A stretch of 64,000 nt of DNA. Origin: Hydractinia symbiolongicarpus (taxonomy: Eukaryota; Cnidaria; Hydrozoa; Anthoathecata; Hydractiniidae). The position numbers and the translations under genes were made by a program. The notes beneath the pieces were generated by a model. That model saw nothing but the letters and a program-made list of their open reading frames with translations, was not told the DNA's origin and searched no databases. Below are positions 1-12,792 of this stretch, one piece after another (position 1 is the first letter of the stretch; each line of letters opens with the position of its first letter). The DNA lies in NCBI RefSeq assembly GCF_029227915.1, contig NC_079881.1:24653501-24717500 (forward strand), given 5' to 3'.

Positions 1-2230
1 GACGCTGAATAAAAGGAGTTTAATCGCCGGCCAACGAAAACCCGCGATTTCCCGTAAATCCCGGGCTTGGCCGTAAAGTCGAATGTATACAAAGAAAATA
101 CCCAGGGAGTAAACTCATTTGCCGAACGATTTTTTAAATTATTTCTTCACTACTGAAACGCATGAGACTTGTAGTTTTTAAAAATGATTTCATTTTTGAT
201 GAGACGCTGAATAAAAGGAGTTTAATCGCCGGCAAACGAAAACCCGCGTTTCCCGTATATCCCGGAATAGGCCCGTATAGTCGAATGTATACAAAGAAAG
301 TACCCAGGGTGTAAACTCATTTCCCGAACGATTTTTTAAATTATTTTTTTACCACTAAAACGCATGAGACTTGTAGTTTTCAAAATTGATTTCATTTTTG
401 ATGAGACGCTGAATAAAAGGAGTTTAATCTCCGGCAAACGAAAACCCGCGATTTCCCGTAAATCCCGGACCTGGCCCGTATAGTCAAAAGTATACAAAAG
501 AAAGTACGCAGGGAGTAAACTCATTTCCCGAACGATTTTTTAAATTATTTTTCACCACTAAAACTCATGACACTTGTAGTTTTCAAAAATGATTTCATTC
601 TTGATGAGACGCTGAATAAAAGGAGTTTAATCTCCGGCAAACGAAAAACCGCGATTTCCCGTAAATCCCAAATTCGGCCCGTATAGTCAAAAGTATACAA
701 AGAAAGTACGTAGGGAGTAAACTTATTTCCCGAACGATTCTTTAAATTATTTTTCACCACTAAAACGCATGACACTTGTAGTTTTCAAAAATGATTTCGT
801 TTTTGATGAGACGTTGAATAAAACGAGTTTAATCGCCGGCCAACGAAAACCCGCGATTTCCCGTAAATCCCGGGCTTGGCCGTAAAGTCGAATGTATACA
901 AAGAAAATACCCAGGGAGTAAACTCATTTGCCGAACGATTTTTTAAATTATTTCTTCACTACTAAAACGCATGAGACTTGTAGTTTTAAAAAATGATTTC
1001 TTTTTTGATGAGACGCTGAATAAAAGGAGTTTAATCGCCGGCAAACGAAAACCCGCAATTTCCCGTAAATCCCGGACTCGGCCCGTATAGTCAAAAGTAT
1101 ACAAAGAAAGTACCCAGGGAGTAAACTCATTTCCCGAACGATTCTTTAAATTATTTTTTCACCACTAAAACGCATGAGATTTGTAGTTTTCAAAAATGAT
1201 TTCATTTTTGATGAGACGCTGAATAAAAGGAGTTTAATCGCCGGCAAACGAAAACCCGCGTTTCCCGTATATCCCGGAATAGGCCCGTATAGTCGAATGT
1301 ATACAAAGAAAGTACCCAGGGTGTAAACTCATTTGCCGAACGATTTTTTAAATTATTTCTTCACTACTAAAACGCATGAGACTTGTAGTTTTCAAAAATG
1401 ATTTCTTTTTTGATGAGACGCTGAATAAAAGGAGTTTAATCGCCGGCAAACGAAAACCCGCAATTTCCCGTAAATCCCGGACTCGGCCCGTATAGTCAAA
1501 AGTATACAAAAAAGTACCCAGGGACTAAACGCATTTCCCGAACGATTCTTTAAATTATTTTTTCACCACTAAAACGCATGAGATTTGTAGTTTTCAAAAA
1601 TGATTTCATTTTTGATGAGACGCTGAATAAAAGGAGTTTAATCGCCGGCAAACGAAAACCCGCGATTTCCCGTATATCCCGGAATAGGCCCGTATAGTCG
1701 AATGTATACAAAGAAAGTACCCAGGGTGTAAACTCATTTCCCGAACGATTTTTTAAATTATTTTTTCATCACTAAAACGCATGAGACTTGTAGTTTTCAA
1801 AAATGATTTCATTTTTGATGAGACGCTGAATAAAAGGAGTTTAATCTCTGGCAAACGAAAACCCGCGATTTCCCGTAAATCCCGGACCCGGCCCGTATAG
1901 TCAAAAGTATACAAAAGAAAGTACGTAGGGAATAAACTCATTTCCCGAACAATTTTTTAAATTACTTCTTCACCACTAAAACGCATGAGACTTGTAGTTT
2001 TCAAAAACGATTTCATTCTTGATGAGACGCTGAATAAATGGAGTTTAATCGCCGGGAAACGAAAACCTGCGATTTGCCGTAAATCCCGGGCTTGACCCGT
2101 ATAGTCGAATGTATACAAAGAAAGTAAACTGGGAGTAAACTCATTTCCCGAACGATTTTTTAAATTATTTTTTCACCACTAAAACGCATGAGACTTGTAG
2201 TTTTCAAAAATGATTTCGTTTTTGATGAGA
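1..2230. repeat. Long-range repeat A, left copy (5978-bp shift)
   Basis: This segment recurs at 5979-8208 with a constant shift of 5978 bp. Shared private variants include the run CGCGTTTCCCGTATATCC, the motif GACGTTGAATAAAACGAG (810 and 6788) and GAATAAATGGAG (after 2026 and 8004). The shift corresponds to 30 monomers once the 76-bp and 26-bp internal deletions at 4256-4382 and 4586-4762 are allowed for. The left edge is cut by the window. The first 50 bases match less well, so the true edge may lie inside monomer 1. Confidence 0.85.
8..13 (+). promoter_or_regulatory. AATAAA hexamer, once per monomer (first copy)
   Basis: CTGAATAAAAG places an AATAAA at monomer bases 8-13 in most repeats; the exceptions are mainly the GAAGAAAAGG and GAAGAACAGG classes. 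If the array were transcribed on this strand it would meet a canonical eukaryotic polyadenylation hexamer about every 203 bp. There is no evidence that it is used. Confidence 0.3.
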
Positions 2231-3027
2231 CGCTGAATAAAAGAAGTTTAATCGCCGGCCGACGAAAACCCGCGATTTCCCGTAAATCCCGGGCTTGGCC
2301 GTAAAGTCGATTGTATACAAAGAAAATACCCAGGGAGTAAACTCATTTGCCGAACGATTTTTTAAATTATTTCTTCACTACTAAAACGCATGAGACTTGT
2401 ATTTTTCAAAAATGATTTCATTTTTGATGAGACGCTGAATAAAAGGAGTTTAATCTCCGGCAAACGAAAACCCGCGATTTCCCGTAAATCCCGGACCCGG
2501 CCCGTATAGTCAAAAGTATACAAAAGAAAGTACGTAGGGAATAAACTCATTTCCCGAACAATTTTTTAAATTACTTCTTCACCACTAAAACGCATGAGAC
2601 TTGTAGTTTTCAAAAACGATTTCATTCTTGATGAGACGCTGAATAAATGGAGTTTAATCGCCGGGAAACGAAAACCTGCGATTTGCCGTAAATCCCGGGC
2701 TTGACCCGTATAGTCGAATGTATACAAAGAAAGTAAACTGGGAGTAAACTCATTTCCCGAACGATTTTTTAAATTATTTTTTCACCACTAAAACGCATGA
2801 GACTTGTAGTTTTCAAAAATGATTTCGTTTTTGATGAGACGCTGAATAAAAGAAGTTTAATCGCCGGCCGACGAAAACCCGCGATTTCCCGTAAATCCCG
2901 GGCTTGGCCGTAAAGTCGATTGTATACAAAGAAAATACCCAGGGAGTAAACTCATTTGCCGAACGATTTTTTAAATTATTTCTTCACTACTAAAACGCAT
3001 GAGACTTGTATTTTTCAAAAATGATTT
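1810..3027. repeat. 609-bp (3-monomer) tandem duplication
   Basis: Bases about 1810-2418 recur at about 2419-3027. Both copies carry GAATAAATGGAG, GGGAAACGAAAACCTGCG and CGGCCGACG in the same order. The long-range copy near 8.2-8.4 kb has only one version, since its shift relative to the left array falls from 5978 to 5369 bp across this point. So the 609-bp gain arose after, or independently of, the 5978-bp duplication (or was lost from the right copy). Confidence 0.85.
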
Positions 3028-4255
3028 CTTTTTTGATAAGACGCTGAATAAAAAGAGTTTAATCGCCGGCAAATGAAAACCCGCAATTTCCCGTAAATCC
3101 CGGACTCGGCCCGTATAGTCAAAAGTATACAAAAAAGTACCCAGGGAGTAAACGCATTTCCCGAACGATTCTTTAAATTATTTTTTCACCACTAAAACGC
3201 ATGAGATTTGTAGTTTTCAAAAATGATTTCATTTTTGATGAGACGCTGAATAAAAGGAGTTTAATCGCCGGCAAACGAAAACCCGCGATTTCCCGTATAT
3301 CCCGGAATAGGCCCGTATAGTCGAATGTATACAAAGAAAGTACCCAGGGTGTAAACTCATTTCCCGAACGATTTTTTAAATTATTTTTTTACCACTAAAG
3401 CGCACGAGACTTGTAGTTTTTAAAAATGATTTCATTTTTGATGAGACGCTGAATAAAAGGAGTTTAATCTCCGGCAAACGAAAACCCGCGATTTCCCGTA
3501 AATCCCGGACCTAGCCCGTATAGTCAAAAGTATACAAAAGAAAGTACGCAGGGAGTAAACTCATTTCCCGAACGATTTTTTAAATTAATTTCTTACCACT
3601 AAAACGCATGAGACTTGTAGTTTTCAAAAACGATTTCATTCTTGATGAGACGCTGAATAAAAGGAGTTTAATCTCCGGCAGACGAAAACCCGCGATTTCC
3701 CGTAACTCCCAGATTCGGCCCGTATAGTCAAAAGTATACAAAGAAAGTACGCAGGGAGTAAACTCATTTCCCGAACGATTCTTTAAATTATTTTTCACCA
3801 CTAAAACGCATGACACTTGTAGTTTTCAAAAATGATTTCATTCTTGATGAGACGCTGAATAAAAGGAGTTTAATCTCCGGCAAACGAAAAACCGCGATTT
3901 CCCGTAAATCCCAGATTCGGCCCGTATAGTCAAAAGTATACAAAGAAAGTACGCAGGGAGTAAAATTATTTCCCGAACGATTCTTTAAATTATTTTTCAC
4001 CACTAAAACGCATGACACTTGTAGTTTTCAAAAATGATTTCCTTTTTGATGAGACACTGAATAAAAGAAGTTTAATTGCCGGGAAACGAAAACCCGCGAT
4101 TTCCCGTATATCACGGACTAGGCCCGTACAGTGAAAAGTATACAAAGAAAGTACCCAGGGAGTAAACTCATTTTCCAAACGATTCTTTAAGTTATTTTTT
4201 CACCACTAAAACGCATGAGACTTTTAGTTTTCAAAAATGATTTCATTTTTGATGA

Positions 4256-4382
4256 GACGCTGAATAAAAGGAGATTAACCGCCGGCAAACGAAAACCCGG
4301 GAGTTCCCGTAAATCCCGGGATTGACCCGTATAGTCGAATGTATACAAAGATAGTTTTCAAAAATAATTTCATTTTTGATGA
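4256..4382 (+). repeat. Shortened 127-bp satellite monomer
   Basis: Start motifs at 4256 and 4383 are only 127 bp apart. GTATACAAAGA joins directly to TAGTTTTCAAAA, removing 76 bp that normally hold the TTTCCCGAACG block, the T-rich block and CACTAAAACGCATGAG. The same joint occurs at 12666-12792 and 14210-14336. All three neighbourhoods share GGAGATTAACCGCC and CCCGGGAGTTCCCG, so they descend from one deletion event that was later copied. Confidence 0.95.
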
Positions 4383-4585
4383 GACGCTGAATAAAAGGAG
4401 TTTAATCTCCGGCAAACGAAAACCCGGGATTTCCCGTAAATCCCAGACTCGGCCCGTATAGCCGAATGTATACAAAGAAAGTAAACTGGGAGTAAACTCA
4501 TTTCCCAAACGATTTTTTAAATTAATTTTTTACCACTAAAACGCATAAGACTTGTAGTTTTCAAAAACGATTTCATTTTTGATGA

Positions 4586-4762
4586 GACGCTGAATAAAAG
4601 GAGTTTAATCGCCGGCAAACGAAAACCCGCGATTTCCCGTAAATACCGGGCTTGGCCGTATAGTCGAATGTATACAAAGAAAGTAAACTGGGAGTAAACT
4701 CATTTCCCGAACAATTTTTTAAATTATTTTTTCACCACTAAAACGCATGAGACTTTTGATGA
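4586..4762 (+). repeat. Shortened 177-bp satellite monomer
   Basis: GACGCTGAA starts lie at 4586 and 4763. GCATGAGACTT joins directly to TTGATGAGACG, removing 26 bp that include the left arm of the terminal dyad. The same joint occurs in the copy at 14742-14918. The next monomer starts TTTAATTGAAGGC and has GAAAACCGGGAGTTACCG in both places, supporting common descent. Confidence 0.94.
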
Positions 4763-5925
4763 GACGCTGAATAAGAGGAGTTTAATTGAAGGCAAACGAA
4801 AACCGGGAGTTACCGTAAATCCCGGGATTGACCCGTATAGTCGAATGTATACAAAGAAAGTAAACTGGGAGTAAACTCATTTCCCGAACGATTTTTTAAA
4901 TTAATTTCTTACCACTAAAACGCATAAGAATTGTAGTTTTCAAAAACGATTTCATTCTTGATGAGACGCTGAATAAAAGGAGTTTAATCTCCGGCAAACG
5001 AAAACCCGCGATTTCCCGTAAATCCCAGACTCGGCCCGTATAGTCGAATGTATACAAAGAAAGTAAACTGGGAGTAACCTCATTTCCCGAACGATTTTTT
5101 AAATTAATTTCTTACCACTAAAACGCATGAGACTTGTAGTTTTCAAAAACAATTTCATTCTTGATGAGACGCTGAATAAAAGGAGTTTAATCTCCGGCAA
5201 TCGAAAAACCGCGATTTCCCGTAAATCCCAGATTCGGCCCGTATAGTCGAATGTATAAAAAGAAAGTAAACTGGGAGTAAACTCATTTCCCGAACGAGTT
5301 TTTAAATTAATTTCTTACCACTAAAACGCATGAGACTTGTAGTTTTCAAAAACGATTTCATTCTTGATGAGACTCTGAATAAAAGGAGTTTAATCTTCGG
5401 AAATCGAAAACCCGCGATTTCCCGTAAATCCCAGATTCGGCCCGTATAGTCAAAAGTGTATAAAGAAAGTACGCAGGGAGTTAACTAACTTCCCGAACGA
5501 TTCTTTAAATTATTTTTCACCACTAAAACGTATGACACTTGTCGTTTTCAAAAATGATTTCGTTTTTGATGAGACACTGAATAAAAGAAGTTTAATCGCC
5601 GGCAAACGAAAACCCGCGATTTTCCGTATATCACAGACTCGGCCCGTACAGTGAAAAGTATATAAAGAAAGTACCCAGGGAGTAAACTCATTTCCCAAAC
5701 GATTCTTTAAATTATTTTTTCACCACTAAAACGCATGAGACTTTTAGTTTTCAAAAATAATTTCATTTTTGATGAAACGCTGAATAAAAGTAGTTTAATC
5801 GCCGGCAAACGAAAACCCGCGATTTGCCGTAAATCCCGGGCTTGACCCGTATAGTCGAATGTATACAAAGAAAGTAAACTGGGAGTAAACTCATTTCCCG
5901 AACGATTTTTTAAATTAATTTTTCA
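4640..5925. repeat. Long-range repeat B, left copy (10156-bp shift)
   Basis: This segment matches 14796-16081 with a shift of 10156 bp. Shared markers are the 177-bp monomer joint, AATTGAAGGCAAACG, GAGACTCTGAATAAAAGG, the GTATGACACTTGTCG variant, and GTACAGTGAAAAGTAT. The match ends near 5925/16081: the left copy continues with AATTTTTCACC and the right copy with AATTTTTTACC. Confidence 0.85.
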
Positions 5926-5978
5926 CCACTAAAACGCATGAGACTTGTAGTTTTCAAAAATGATTTCATTTTTGATGA

Positions 5979-8208
5979 GACGCTGTATAAAAGGAGTTTA
6001 ATCTGCGGCAAACGAAAACCTGCGATTTCCCGTAAATCCCGGGCTTGGCCGTAAAGTCGAATGTATACAAAGAAAATACCCAGGGAGTAAACTCATTTGC
6101 CGAACGATTTTTTAAATTATTTCTTCACTACTAAAACGCATGAGACTTGTAGTTTTCAAAAAGGATTTCATTTTTGATGAGACGCTGAATAAAAGGAGTT
6201 TAATCGCCGGCAAACGAAAACCCGCGTTTCCCGTATATCCCGGAATAGGCCCGTATAGTCGAATGTATACAAAGAAAGTACCCAGGGTGTAAACTCATTT
6301 CCCGAACGATTTTTTAAATTATTTTTTTACCACTAAAACGCATGAGACTTGTAGTTTTCAAAAATGATTTCATTTTTGATGAGACGCTGAATAAAAGGAG
6401 TTTAATCTCCGGCAAACGAAAACCCGCGATTTCCCGTAAATCCCGGACCTGGCCCGTATAGTCAAAAGTATACAAAAGAAAGTACGCAGGGAGTAAACTC
6501 ATTTCCCGAACGATTTTTTAAATTATTTTTCACCACTAAAACGCATGACACTTGTAGTTTTCAAAAATGATTTCATTCTTGATGAGACGCTGAATAAAAG
6601 GAGTTTAATCTCCGGCAAACGAAAAACCGCGATTTCCCGTAAATCCCAGATTCGGCCCGTATAGTCAAAAGTATACAAAGAAAGTACGTAGGGAGTAAAC
6701 TTATTTCCCGAACGATTCTTTAAATTATTTTTCACCACTAAAACGCATGACACTTGTAGTTTTCAAAAATGATTTCGTTTTTGATGAGACGTTGAATAAA
6801 ACGAGTTTAATCGCCGGCCAACGAAAACCCGCGATTTCCCGTAAATCCCGGGCTTGGCCGTAAAGTCGAATGTATACAAAGAAAATACCCAGGGAGTAAA
6901 CTCATTTGCCGAACGATTTTTTAAATTATTTCTTCACTACTAAAACGCATGAGACTTGTAATTTTAAAAAATGATTTCTTTTTTGATGAGACGCTGAATA
7001 AAAGGAGTTTAATCGCCGGCAAACGAAAACCCGCAATTTCCCGTAAATCCCGGACTCGGCCCGTATAGTCAAAAGTATACAAAGAAAGTACCCAGGGAGT
7101 AAACTCATTTCCCGAACGATTCTTTAAATTATTTTTTCACCACTAAAACGCATGAGATTTGTAGTTTTCAAAAATGATTTCATTTTTGATGAGACGCTGA
7201 ATAAAAGGAGTTTAATCGCCGGCAAACAAAAACCCGCGTTTTCCGTATATCCCAGAATAGGCCCGTATAGTCGAATGTATACAAAGAAAGTACCCAGGGT
7301 GTAAACTCATTTGCCGAACAATTTTTTAAATTATTTCTTCACTACTAAAACGCATGAGACTTGTAGTTTTCAAAAATGATTTCTTTTTTGATGAGACGCT
7401 GAATAAAAGGAGTTTAATCGCCGGCAAACGAAAACCCGCAATTTCCCGTAAATCCCGGACTCGGCCCGTATAGTCAAAAGTATACAAAGAAAGTACCCAG
7501 GGAGTAAACGCATTTCCCGAACGATTCTTTAAATAATTTTTTCACCACTAAAACGCATGAGATTTGTAGTTTTCAAAAATGATATCATTTTTGATGAGAC
7601 GCTGAATAAAAGAAGTTTAATCGCCGGCAAACGAAAACCCGCGATTTCCCGTATATCCCGGAATAGGCCCGTAAGTCGAATGTATACAAAGAAAGTACCC
7701 AGGGTGTAAACTCATTTCCCGAACGATTTTTTAAATTATTTTTTCATCACTAAAACGCATGAGACTTGTAGTTTTCAAAAATGATTTCATTTTTGATGAG
7801 ACGCTGAATAAAAGGAGTTTAATCTCGGGCAAACGAAAACCCGCGATTTCCCGTAAATCCCGGACCCGGCCCGTATAGTCAAAAGTATACAAAAAAAAGT
7901 ACGCAGGGAATAAACTCATTTCCCGAACAATTTTTTAAATTACTTCTTCACCACTAAAACGCATGAGACTTGTAGTTTTCAAAAACGATTTCATTCTTGA
8001 TGAGACGCTGAATAAATGGAGTTTAATCGCCGGGAAACGAAAACCTGCGATTTGCCGTAAATCCCGGGCTTGACCTGTATAGTCGAATGTATACAAAGAA
8101 AGTAAACTGGGAGTAAACTCATTTCCCGAACGATTTTTTAAATTATTTTTTCACCACTAAAACGCATGAGACTTGTAGTTTTCAAAAATGATTTCGTTTT
8201 TGATGAGA
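5979..8208. repeat. Long-range repeat A, right copy
   Basis: This is the 5978-bp-shifted copy of 1-2230. It differs by scattered substitutions and small indels, for example CCGTAAGTCG with one base missing near 7672. From about 7.49 kb it also serves as the left half of the 1826-bp tandem duplication. Beyond about 8.2 kb the match continues with a 5369-bp shift up to about 9.3 kb. Confidence 0.85.
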
Positions 8209-11145
8209 CGCCTAATAAAAGGAGTTTAATCGCCGGCCAACGAAAACCCGCGATTTCCCGTAAATCCCGGGCTTGGCCGTAAAGTCGAATGTATACAAAG
8301 AAAATACCCAGGGAGTAAACTCATTTGCCGAACGATTTTTTAAATTATTTCTTCACTACTAAAACGCATGAGACTTGTATTTTTCAAAAATGATTTCTTT
8401 TTTGATGAGACACTGAATAAAAGGAGTTTAATCGCCGGCAAACGAAAACCCGCAATTTCCCGTAAATCCCGGACTCGGCCCGTATAGTCAAAAGTATACA
8501 AAAAAGTACCCAGGGAGTAAACGCATTTCCCGAACGATTCTTTAAATTATTTTTTCACCACTAAAACGCATGAGATTTGTAGTTTTCAAAAATGATTTCA
8601 TTTTTGATGAGACGCTGAATAAAAGGAGTTTAATCGCCGGCAAACGAAAACCCGCGATTTCCCGTATATCCCGGAATAGGCCCGTATAGTCGAATGTATA
8701 CAAAGAAAGTACCCAGGGTGTAAACTCATTTCCCGAACGATTTTTTAAATTATTTTTTTACCACTAAAGCGCATGAGACTTGTAGTTTTTAAAAATGATT
8801 TCATTTTTGATGAGACGCTGAATAAAAGGAGTTTAATCTCCGGCAAACGAAAACCCGCGATTTCCCGTAAATCCCGGACCTGTCCCGTATAGTCAAAAGT
8901 ATACAAAAGAAAGTACGCAGGGAGTAAACTCATTTCCCGAACGATTTTTTAAATTAATTTCTTACCACTAAAACGCATGAGACTTGTAGTTTTCAAAAAC
9001 GATTTCATTCTTGATGAGACGCTGAATAAACGGAGTTTAATCTCCGGCAGACGAAAACCCGCGATTTCCCGTAACTCCCAGATTCGGCCCGTATAGTCAA
9101 AAGTATACAAAGAAAGTACGCAGGGAGTAAACTCATTTCCCGAACGATTCTTTAAATTATTTTTCACCACTAAAACGCATGACACTTGTAGTTTTCAAAA
9201 ATGATTTCATTCTTGATGAGACGCTGAATAAAAGGAGTTTAATCTCCGGCAAACGAATAACCGCGATTTCCCGTAAATCCCAGATTCGGCCCGTATAGTC
9301 AAAAGTATACAAAGAAAGTACCCAGGGAGTAAACGCATTTCCCGAACGATTCTTTAAATTATTTTTTCACCACTAAAACGCATGAGATTTGTAGTTTTCA
9401 AAAATGATATCATTTTTGATGAGACGCTGAATAAAAGAAGTTTAATCGCCGGCAAACGAAAACCCGCGATTTCCCGTATATCCCGGAATAGGCCCGTATA
9501 GTCGAATGTATACAAAGAAAGTACCCAGGGTGTAAACTCATTTCCCGAACGATTTTTTAAATTATTTTTTCATCACTAAAACGCATGAGACTTGTAGTTT
9601 TCAAAAATGATTTCATTTTTGATGAGACGCTGAATAAAAGGAGTTTAATCTCCGGCAAACGAAAACCCGCGATTTCCCGTAAATCCCGGACCCGGCCCGT
9701 ATAGTCAAAAGTATACAAAAGAAAGTACGCAGGGAATAAACTCATTTCCCGAACAATTTTTTAAATTACTTCTTCACCACTAAAACGCATGAGACTTGTA
9801 GTTTTCAAAAACGATTTCATTCTTGATGAGACGCTGAATAAATGGAGTTTAATCGCCGGGAAACGAAAACCTGCGATTTGCCGTAAATCCCGGGCTTGAC
9901 CCGTATAGTCGAATGTATACAAAGAAAGTAAACTGGGAGTAAACTCATTTCCCGAACGATTTTTTAAATTATTTTTTCACCACTAAAACGCATGAGACTT
10001 GTAGTTTTCAAAAATGATTTCGTTTTTGATGAGACGCCTAATAAAAGGAATTTAATCGCCGGCCAACGAAAACCCGCGATTTCCCGTAAATCCCGGGCTT
10101 GGCCGTAAAGTCGAATGTATACAAAGAAAATACCCAGGGAGTAAACTCATTTGCCGAACGATTTTTTAAATTATTTTTTCACTACTAAAACGCATGAGAC
10201 TTGTATTTTTCAAAAATGATTTCTTTTTTGATGAGACGCTGAATAAAAGGAGTTTAATCGCCGGCAAACGAAAACCCGCAATTTCCCGTAAATCCCGGAC
10301 TCGGCCCGTATAGTCAAAAGTATACAAAAAAGTACCCAGGGAGTAAACGCATTTCCCGAACGATTCTTTAAATTATTTTTTCACCACTAAAACGCATGAG
10401 ATTTGTAGTTTTCAAAAATGATTTCATTTTTGATGAGACGCTGAATAAAAGGAGTTTAATCGCCGGCAAACGAAAACCCGCGATTTCCCGTATATCCCGG
10501 AATAGGCCCGTATAGTCGAATGTATACAAAGAAAGTACCCAGGGTGTAAACTCATTTCCCGAACGATTTTTTAAATTATTTTTTTACCACTAAAGCGCAT
10601 GAGACTTGTAGTTTTTAAAAATGATTTCATTTTTGATGAGACGCTGAATAAAAGGAGTTTAATCTCCGGCAAACGAAAACCCGCGATTTCCCGTAAATCC
10701 CGGACCTGGCCCGTATAGTCAAAAGTATACAAAAGAAAGTACGCAGGGAGTAAACTCATTTCCCGAACGATTTTTTAAATTAATTTCTTACCACTAAAAC
10801 GCATGAGACTTGTAGTTTTCAAAAACGATTTCATTCTTGATGAGACGCTGAATAAAAGGAGTTTAATCTCCGGCAGACGAAAACCCGCGATTTCCCGTAA
10901 CTCCCAGATTCGGCCCGTATAGTCAAAAGTATACAAAGAAAGTACGCAGGGAGTAAACTCATTTCCCGAACGATTCTTTAAATTATTTTTCACCACTAAA
11001 ACGCATGACACTTGTAGTTTTCAAAAATGATTTCATTCTTGATGAGACGCTGAATAAAAGGAGTTTAATCTCCGGCAAACGAAAAACCGCGATTTCCCGT
11101 AAATCCCAGATTCGGCCCGTATAGTCAAAAGTATACAAAGAAAGT
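7490..11145. repeat. 1826-bp (9-monomer) tandem duplication
   Basis: About 7490-9317 recurs at about 9318-11145. Shared markers include a GATATC created in the dyad (7581 and 9406), AAAGCGCATGAG, GAGACGCCTAATAAAAGG, GTATACAAAAAAGTACCC and the TCTCCGGCAGACG monomer. The joint is a chimeric monomer near 9318: its front half is AGATTCGG type and its back half switches from the expected ACGCAGGG to ACCCAGGG followed by GTAAACGCATT. The shift is 1825-1826 bp. Confidence 0.88.
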
Positions 11146-12665
11146 ACGCAGGGAGTAAACTTATTTCCCGAACGATTCTTTAAATTATTTTTCACCACTA
11201 AAACGCATGACACTTGTAGTTTTCAAAAATGATTTCCTTTTTGATGAGACACTGAATAAGAGAAGTTTAATCGCCGGCAAACGAAAACCCGGGAGTTCCC
11301 GTAAATCCCGGGATAGACCCGTATAGTCGAATGTATACAAAGAAAGTAAACTGGGAGTAAACTCATTTCCCGAACGATTTTTTAAATTAATTTTTTACCA
11401 CTAAAACGCATAAGACTTGTAGTTTTCAAAAACGATTTCATTCTTGATGAGACGCTGAATAAAAGGAGTTTAATCTCCGGTAAACGAAAACCCGCGATTT
11501 CCCGTAAATCCTAGACTCGGCCCGTATAGTCGAATGTATACAAAGAAAGTAAACTTGGAGTAAACTCATTTCCCGAACGATTTTTTAAATTAATTTCTTA
11601 CCACTAAAACGCATGAGACTTGTAGTTTTCAAAAACGATTTCATTCTTGATGAGACGCTGCATAAAAGGAGTTTAATCTCCGGTAAACGAAAACCCGCGA
11701 TTTCCCGTAACTCCCAGATTCGGCCCGTATAGTCAAAAGTATACAAAGAAAGTACGCAGGCAGTAAACTCATTTCCCGAACGATTTTTTAAATTATTTTT
11801 CACCACTAAAACGCATGACACTTGTAGTTTTCAAAAATGATTTCCTTTTTGATGAGACACTGAATAAAAGAAGTTTAATTGCCGGCAAACGAAAACCCGC
11901 GATTTCCCGTATATCACGGACTAGGCCCGTACAGTGAAAAGTATACAAAGAAAGTACCCAGGGAGTAAACTCATTTTCCAAACGATTCTTTAAGTTATTT
12001 TTTCACCACTAAAACGCATGAGACTTTTAGTTTTCAAAAATGATTTCATTTTTGATGAGACGCTGAATAAAAGGAGTTTAATTGCCGGCAAACGAAAACC
12101 CGCGATTTGCCGTAAATCGCGGGCTTGACCCGTATAGTCGAATGTATACAAAGAAAGTAAACTGGGAGTAAACTCATTTCCCGAACGATTTTTTAAATTA
12201 ATTTTTTACCACTAAAACGCATAAGACTTGTAGTTTTCAAAAACGATTTCATTTTTGATGAGACGCTGAATAAAAGGAGTTTAATCGCCGGCAAACGAAA
12301 ACCCGCAATTTTCCGTAAATCACGGACTCGGCCCGTATAGTCAAAAGTATACAAAGAAAGTACCCAGGGAGTAAACTCATTTCCCGAACGATTTTTAAAT
12401 TATTTTGTCACCACTAAAACGCATGAAACTTGTAGTTTTCAAAAATGATTTCGTTTTTGATGAGACGCTGAATAAAAAGAGTTTAATCGCCGGCAAACAA
12501 AAACCCGCGATTTCCCGTAAATCCCGGGCTTGGCCGTATAGTCGAATGTATACAAAGAAAGTAAACTGGGAGTAAACTCATTTCCCGAACAATTTTTTAA
12601 ATTATTTTTTCACCACTAAAACGCATGAGACTTGTAGTTTTCAAAAATGATTTCATTTTTGATGA

Positions 12666-12792
12666 GACGCTGAATAAAAGGAGATTAACCGCCGGCAAAC
12701 GAAAACCCGGGAGTTCCCGTAAATCCCGGGATTGACCCGTATAGTCGAATGTATACAAAGATAGTTTTCAAAAATAATTTCATTTTTGATGA
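12666..12792 (+). repeat. Shortened 127-bp satellite monomer (copy 2)
   Basis: It has the same 76-bp internal deletion as 4256-4382, with the joint GTATACAAAGA/TAGTTTTC. It lies inside the first half of the 1544-bp tandem duplication. Confidence 0.95.
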
